Part shown: positions 60,501-64,000 of the stretch, in pieces
Position numbering within the stretch: position 1 is the stretch's first letter
Layout: each line of letters starts with the position of its first letter
Source: Apostichopus japonicus
Taxonomy: Eukaryota; Echinodermata; Holothuroidea; Aspidochirotida; Stichopodidae
Assembly (NCBI RefSeq): GCF_037975245.1
Contig: NC_092582.1
Location: 9,449,501 to 9,513,500, forward strand
Direction: 5' to 3'
DNA length: 64,000 nucleotides
The notes under the pieces: model-generated
The model's database searches: none
Seen by the model: only the letters and a program-made list of their open reading frames with translations
Told to the model about the DNA's origin: nothing
Made by a program: the position numbers and the translations under genes

Positions 60501-62326
60501 TATTGTTTGTCTATCACATCTAGTACATTTCCTCACTAGATGTGATAGACAAACAATATTACTTGATCGTCACGTACAACATCCTCAAAGATACAAAGTG
60601 CTTCCTCCAAAGTGAAACATTTGACTATTAACATTGTATATGAATTGGTAAAACTGCTACTTGTGCACCTGTGTAATGAAATCAAGTGTGAATGTGACAT
60701 ACTGTATTACTAATTGTTACGATGTTATGGATATTAAGTTTATCACATCTCCACGTCACCACGTGTCCGTGAAGAGGGAAGGAGGGAAATATTGTAGGAA
60801 ATGGTACAGTAAACCTTTTCCTCAGTCATATGAATCCTAGCTCGTCATCTGTCACTTATAATGCTCTAAGTTTTCCTGTTTTGGTGAGAATATCTGTAGT
60901 TAACAAACTTACATGTATGCATGGTTTTCACAGGATATATTTCTGGCTTGTAGGATTGGCCACTAACATTGAGCTGGATACTGCTCAGTTAGTAATGCAG
61001 AGAAATGGCATTTCCGATTTCACTGGACGTGAATCTTCTCTCACCACAGACATCTCTGCTTTTTGCCAAAATGTTGCAACAGTCATTAGCATTTACCCCA
61101 AAGATGCTAGAAAATCAAATAATGGCCACTATGATCAAACTTTTTACTTGCAAGTTACTGCATGATCCACAAGCTTCACTCTTTGAAACATAAATGTCTA
61201 AGACTCGCCAGACAGTTCCCGAAACACAGCGACTTTTGCTGTTAACGACCAGAGCTTGTTTAGGTCACATGAAAATTTATCACCCTGTGATTGGTTACAT
61301 TGTTACAACTGTGTAGTTTAGACTGCTAGTCTTGCAAATGCTACATGTTCAGTTTCCCGACTGAAGCCGACGCTATTTAAAACTGGCAAAATTTTGATAA
61401 GTCGTTGTAGTCTTAAACACGCGCGCACTGGGTAGTGGTCAGCCGGGAACTGTGCGACAGGCCTTTATCTGCTTCAAATTTGTTATGTCTGGGAATAATT
61501 TAGAACGGTCATATAACCTTCAGGAAAGTACTTTTGAATACTTTCGTGCAAATTTTGGTGCAACTTCAAACTTGTGCAGATGTTAAAGTTGTGGGGCATG
61601 GGTATACAGTATCATGTGTAATGATAATTAACCTAGCTATATTCACTGTATATACGTGTTATACTACACTGTCTGAACACACTGGAGAAGTGTTCCCACC
61701 ATTGGTAGTTATTATAATGATGGTCAATGTGTCTGCATGGCAACTACATGGATACACTTAATTACCAATTAGACTGTACTGTATATTATTTCTACTGTAT
61801 ATTATATACTGTTTAGTATATACTTAACTGTGTATTATTTGAGCTCAGTGGTTAACGCCTGTGCCTTTCAATCATAAGGTCCCCGGTTTGAGTCACTCCC
61901 AGATTAATGTATGTCGTCCAGTTACAGAGTTGTTGACAATTGACAATTCATAATCATGGACATTAAATATGAATGTAAGAGACCGACTTCGGTCAGCTTG
62001 GGGCTTTGATAAGCCAATGAGGCTTCTTCGGGAGTTCCTGCTTGTAGGAGGATCTAAAATACATTTCACTGTTTGTCCATCCACAGACATAGAGTGGACT
62101 TTCCTACAATATATACTGTTTATTATACACCACATATATTATTTAACTGTATGTCCATCCACAGACATAGAGTGGACTTTCCTTCAAGAGCCAGATGATG
62201 TCACTGTAGTAGAGGAAGAGGCGGCTACCCTGATTTGTCGTCCTCCCAACAGTAAACCAGCTGCTGTGGTCACTTGGTACAAGGATAATTCATTACTCAT
62301 ACCAAGAACAGGTGTGGCTGTGTTAG
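45522..62326 (+). CDS. Immunoglobulin-superfamily cell-surface receptor, 5' part (partial; 5 coding exons seen)
   Basis: Exons 45522-45588, 47975-48268, 56385-56699, 57767-58054 and 62165-62326 join in phase 1 throughout and encode about 375 residues. The gene continues beyond the window. Exon 1 is a signal peptide (MAIPSTSIFIF.. to about residue 21). Three complete Ig domains follow, one per exon, with Cys/Trp/Cys at about 43/58/96, 146/159/203 and 252/264/302. The next exon holds the first half of a fourth Ig (Cys 346). N-glycosylation sequons lie near 78, 131, 284 and 303. The first Ig (EPRNSVVVQGQ..PNGTLFI..DEGRYAC) and second (VITWEKDG..SGTLQI) resemble the DCC/protogenin family. PTK7-like is the main alternative, because decisive FNIII or kinase exons are not in view. 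The start at 45522 has a strong Kozak context; an in-frame ATG at 45492 would add 10 residues and has a weak one. Confidence 0.85.
45589..47974 (+). other. Ig-gene intron 1, nothing recognised
   Basis: AT-rich; only a short (GGAT)n tract near 45683-45699. Confidence 0.55.
48269..49252 (+). other. Ig-gene intron 2, left part: pyrimidine-rich low complexity
   Basis: C14 run at 48402-48415 and CT-rich stretches at 48520-48740; no element with defined ends. Confidence 0.5.
49261..49622. mobile_element. hAT-type non-autonomous element, 362 bp
   Basis: Left end CAGGGGTGGGCAAC and right end GTTGCCCATCCCTG form a 14-bp inverted repeat with one mismatch. The flanks CTCTGCAC and CTCTAAAT look like an 8-bp duplication decayed at three sites. 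The right subterminal GCCCGCGGGCC.TAGGTTG resembles that of the element at 10822, so they are related families. Confidence 0.82.
49631..54990 (+). other. Ig-gene intron 2, middle part, no gene recognised
   Basis: AT-rich. C13 run at 52103-52115. An uninterrupted 111-codon frame at 52835-53170 has no recognisable domain, and I see no splice partner for it. Confidence 0.45.
55016..55310 (+). mobile_element. tRNA-derived SINE (different subfamily)
   Basis: The head reads TAGATCAGTTGATAAAG, close to the tRNA A-box region TAGCTCAGTTGGTAGAG, followed about 30 nt later by GGTTTGTGTCC as a B box. The body differs from the 6 kb and 15 kb copies. The right end is uncertain. Located in intron 2 of the Ig gene. 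Confidence 0.55.
55440..56000. repeat. Dispersed repeat copy related to 41.6-42.0 kb
   Basis: Contains AGGTCAAA, CTTGGTGGGAAGGTACCCC and the CTAGCATATT.GGGGACAATG core (55971-55990) shared with 41800 and 41995. Element ends are not resolved. Confidence 0.45.
56117..56266. repeat. 13-bp / 35-bp higher-order microsatellite
   Basis: Units TACACATCTACTG with a shorter TATACACTG every third position make a 35-bp super-unit, repeated about three times. It ends about 120 nt before the Ig2 exon. Confidence 0.9.
57274..57725. mobile_element. hAT-like non-autonomous element, 452 bp
   Basis: A 14-bp inverted repeat, CATAGGCGTAGGAG at the left and its complement at the right, with flanks AATTTTGC and AATATTGC as an 8-bp duplication with one mismatch. 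An internal direct repeat carries CAATATG.TGAGAATTTTTCGG, and the centre holds a GCGCGC..GCGCGC palindrome near 57637. It sits in Ig-gene intron 3, ending 41 nt before exon 4. Confidence 0.8.
58150..58305. mobile_element. Possible hAT end fragment
   Basis: GGTTGAGAAACACTGCTTTAA near 58285 matches the right terminus common to many hAT elements (complement CAGTGTTTCTCAACC). No matching left end is visible. It follows a C12 run at 58153-58164. Confidence 0.35.
58306..60480 (+). other. Ig-gene intron 4, left part, nothing recognised
   Basis: AT-rich, no repeat with clear ends and no exon-like frame. Confidence 0.5.
60486..60573. repeat. Near-perfect 38-bp inverted repeat with 12-nt loop
   Basis: The left arm 60492-60523 is exactly complementary to 60536-60567 (32 bp). 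After one mismatch (60491 with 60568) pairing continues for 5 more bp, GTGAC (60486-60490) with GTCAC (60569-60573). The loop is TACATTTCCTCA. Confidence 0.95.
60580..61835 (+). other. Ig-gene intron 4, right part, no gene recognised
   Basis: Short overlapping + frames at 60830-61193 match no family. 61085-61130 resembles 29740-29775. The stretch 61200-61480 is somewhat richer in CpG. Confidence 0.45.
61840..62072 (+). mobile_element. tRNA-derived SINE with well preserved Pol III boxes
   Basis: GAGCTCAGTGGTTAACGCC matches a tRNA D-arm/A box, and GGTTTGAGTCAC about 30 nt later matches a B box. The stretch does not fold as a full tRNA, so a SINE head is more likely than a tRNA gene. It ends just upstream of the duplicated acceptor in the Ig gene. 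Confidence 0.55.
62073..62195 (+). repeat. 78-bp tandem duplication spanning the Ig4 exon acceptor
   Basis: GTCCATCCACAGACATAGAG plus TGGACTTTCCT.CAA occurs at about 62075-62109 and again at about 62153-62187. The two CAG acceptor ends are at 62086 and 62164, exactly 78 nt apart, and no stop codon intervenes in the exon's frame. Confidence 0.9.
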
Positions 62327-64000
62327 GTAAGAACTTGTTGGTCACTCCTATTAATTAGTGGAGGCCTACCCTCGGTGATCAAATAGTTAATACATATCCT
62401 GCATTTAAATGATCGTTGCAAGTATAACTCCAGTATGCTATCACCAATGTATGAACTGTACAGTGTTCCTAGACAAATGTTACAGACTTTGTTTCCTACC
62501 TCATGATTGCCATTGGTAATGTTATATGCTTTGTATAGACTTGTACTGAGTCCATACTCATATTCTAGCATACATAGTTACTTGTACATGCAACTGAAAT
62601 ATTTTGATTTGTACTTGTACTCATGGGGCATTTTCAATAGCATTATACTGTAGGTAGGACTAATCAAGAATATTGTAACCATGAATAAAGCTTTGTATGC
62701 ATACGTGTATTGATACAATACTTAGGGTTATATTCTACTTGTTCTTGTACCCATGTTGTTATGCTCATACTACAAAGTCTGGTTTTAGAAGGCACAAAAG
62801 TGGAGGGGGGGGGGGGGAGAGTAAGTAGGTGAGAAGATTGCATATAAGAAAAAGAGAGATAGAAGGATCCCAAACATTAGATTTGCCCCAATTGAATAAC
62901 CGTTTTTAATTTGATGAAAGTTTAGCTTTATTTACTGCAGTTCTTTCTTACCTGAAAATGCACACATGCAACTATTCCAAGCATGGAAAATCCTCTTAGT
63001 TGCTTTTGTTGTGATGGTAACTTACAGTATACCACAACCAGAAAAGCAAGTAAAAGGAAGCTGGGGGCTTAAGGGTGTGGTTTTGCATAAAAAACAAAAG
63101 AAATGATCATAGATTTGGTCTGCTCTTAAAAAGTTTCCTACAAGAGTTGATCACACTTAGTAATGCTCCAGTATCATGATGATGTAATGGCTTACTCAGG
63201 ATTACACTGATAAAGAGGAGATCAAATATTGTAGGTGTGAAAGTGATAATAAAAATGATATATATTCCTGTCAGGATGAATAGAAGTTGTAGAAGAATGG
63301 ATACATGAAGTTTCTCGAATCACATAAATTTACATTCATTTGAAGTGTGTTTTAAGTTTTTTTGCTTAAACTAATAGTTATTTTAACAGTCAATGGGTTA
63401 CCTTATGTCAAATGAATTACTGAAAGATATTGCACATGTTGGTACTTCCTGTACGGTATTAAAGGCTTTGTAGTATCGTTGTTATACTGTCTGAATTGAA
63501 CAAGACTTGTTGTGCTTAGCGTTTAACTTGTAGGAAGGGTACCGCTCAACCGTGTTGACAATCTTTCAGCACATCTCAAACTTGAAAACCCAAGAATTTC
63601 CTGAGGTACCCAGGTCAGTGTGTCACTGTGACACAAAGAATAACAGTACATAGGGAATGTGTTTTAAACTAGTTAGGCTTTAGATGCAGTCACCCGACCC
63701 AATCATACAGGCATTTTGATTATTTAAAGGTTATACTGTAGTTAGTATATTTCCAAATTTTGTGTTTGCCAAAGATTACTAAGTTTTCAGAAATACATTT
63801 CTCAAAGTGTTAATACGTACTCCACAGTTTTGATGGATATTGAAGCATGGGAAATTGTACAATAAGATGCGTCAATAATATAAAGGGAAAATGCTTTGTG
63901 AGTACCGTTTCAAGCTAAATTAAATATTCATTGTGTAATAATCACTAACACATATGATTTTCTAACATATAATTTGTTGTCAGGCCTAGAAATTGACAAT
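62327..64000 (+). other. Ig-gene intron 5 to window end, no exon recognised
   Basis: AT-rich; a G13 run at 62805-62817. The second half of the fourth Ig domain is expected in the next exon and is not seen here. Confidence 0.5.

Noticed and set aside
61840-61910. tRNA gene
   Set aside because: Good A and B boxes, but no acceptor stem or full cloverleaf; better explained as a SINE head.

Overview
This 64 kb window is animal nuclear DNA. It is AT-rich, with short coding exons split by GT-AG introns, and it is dense in SINE/LINE/hAT remnants and minisatellites. The spliced proteins resemble vertebrate orthologues closely. That, together with the tRNA-derived SINEs and CR1/L2-type LINE tails, suggests an invertebrate deuterostome; an echinoderm is plausible, but this is inference, not proof. 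There is no bacterial or viral gene, tRNA gene, CRISPR array or operon.

Three protein-coding genes lie head-to-tail on the + strand. (1) About 2.0-26.7 kb: GAPVD1 (RasGAP + VPS9 Rab5 exchange factor). I traced 19 coding exons from the ATG at 4886 to the TGA at 25477. The intron phases all agree and join to a 1630-residue protein. (2) About 32.3-39.56 kb: QTRT2, the non-catalytic subunit of eukaryotic tRNA-guanine transglycosylase. It has 8 coding exons (33454-39232), 403 residues, and all four zinc ligands. (3) About 43.7 kb to beyond the right edge: a secreted or membrane immunoglobulin-superfamily receptor. It has a signal-peptide exon followed by three complete Ig domains and half of a fourth, and the 3' part lies outside the window. 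DCC/protogenin-like or PTK7-like are the best guesses. The three genes have no evident functional link: endocytic traffic, tRNA queuosine modification, and cell-surface recognition.

The remainder is intronic or intergenic. It holds at least four non-autonomous hAT-type elements with 14-16 bp terminal inverted repeats and 8-bp target duplications, four tRNA-derived SINE copies, three LINE 3' ends, one AGTACT-rich foldback-like element, and several minisatellites. There are also many C or G homopolymer runs of 9-14 bases.

I found no previously undescribed multi-gene system. The most notable local structures are: a tandem array in the GAPVD1 3' UTR made from its own last coding exon; a GAPVD1 intron that is almost wholly minisatellite; a LINE fragment fused in frame to a GAPVD1 exon when its intron is retained; a near-perfect 38-bp foldback at 60.5 kb; and a 78-bp in-frame duplication of a splice acceptor in the Ig gene.
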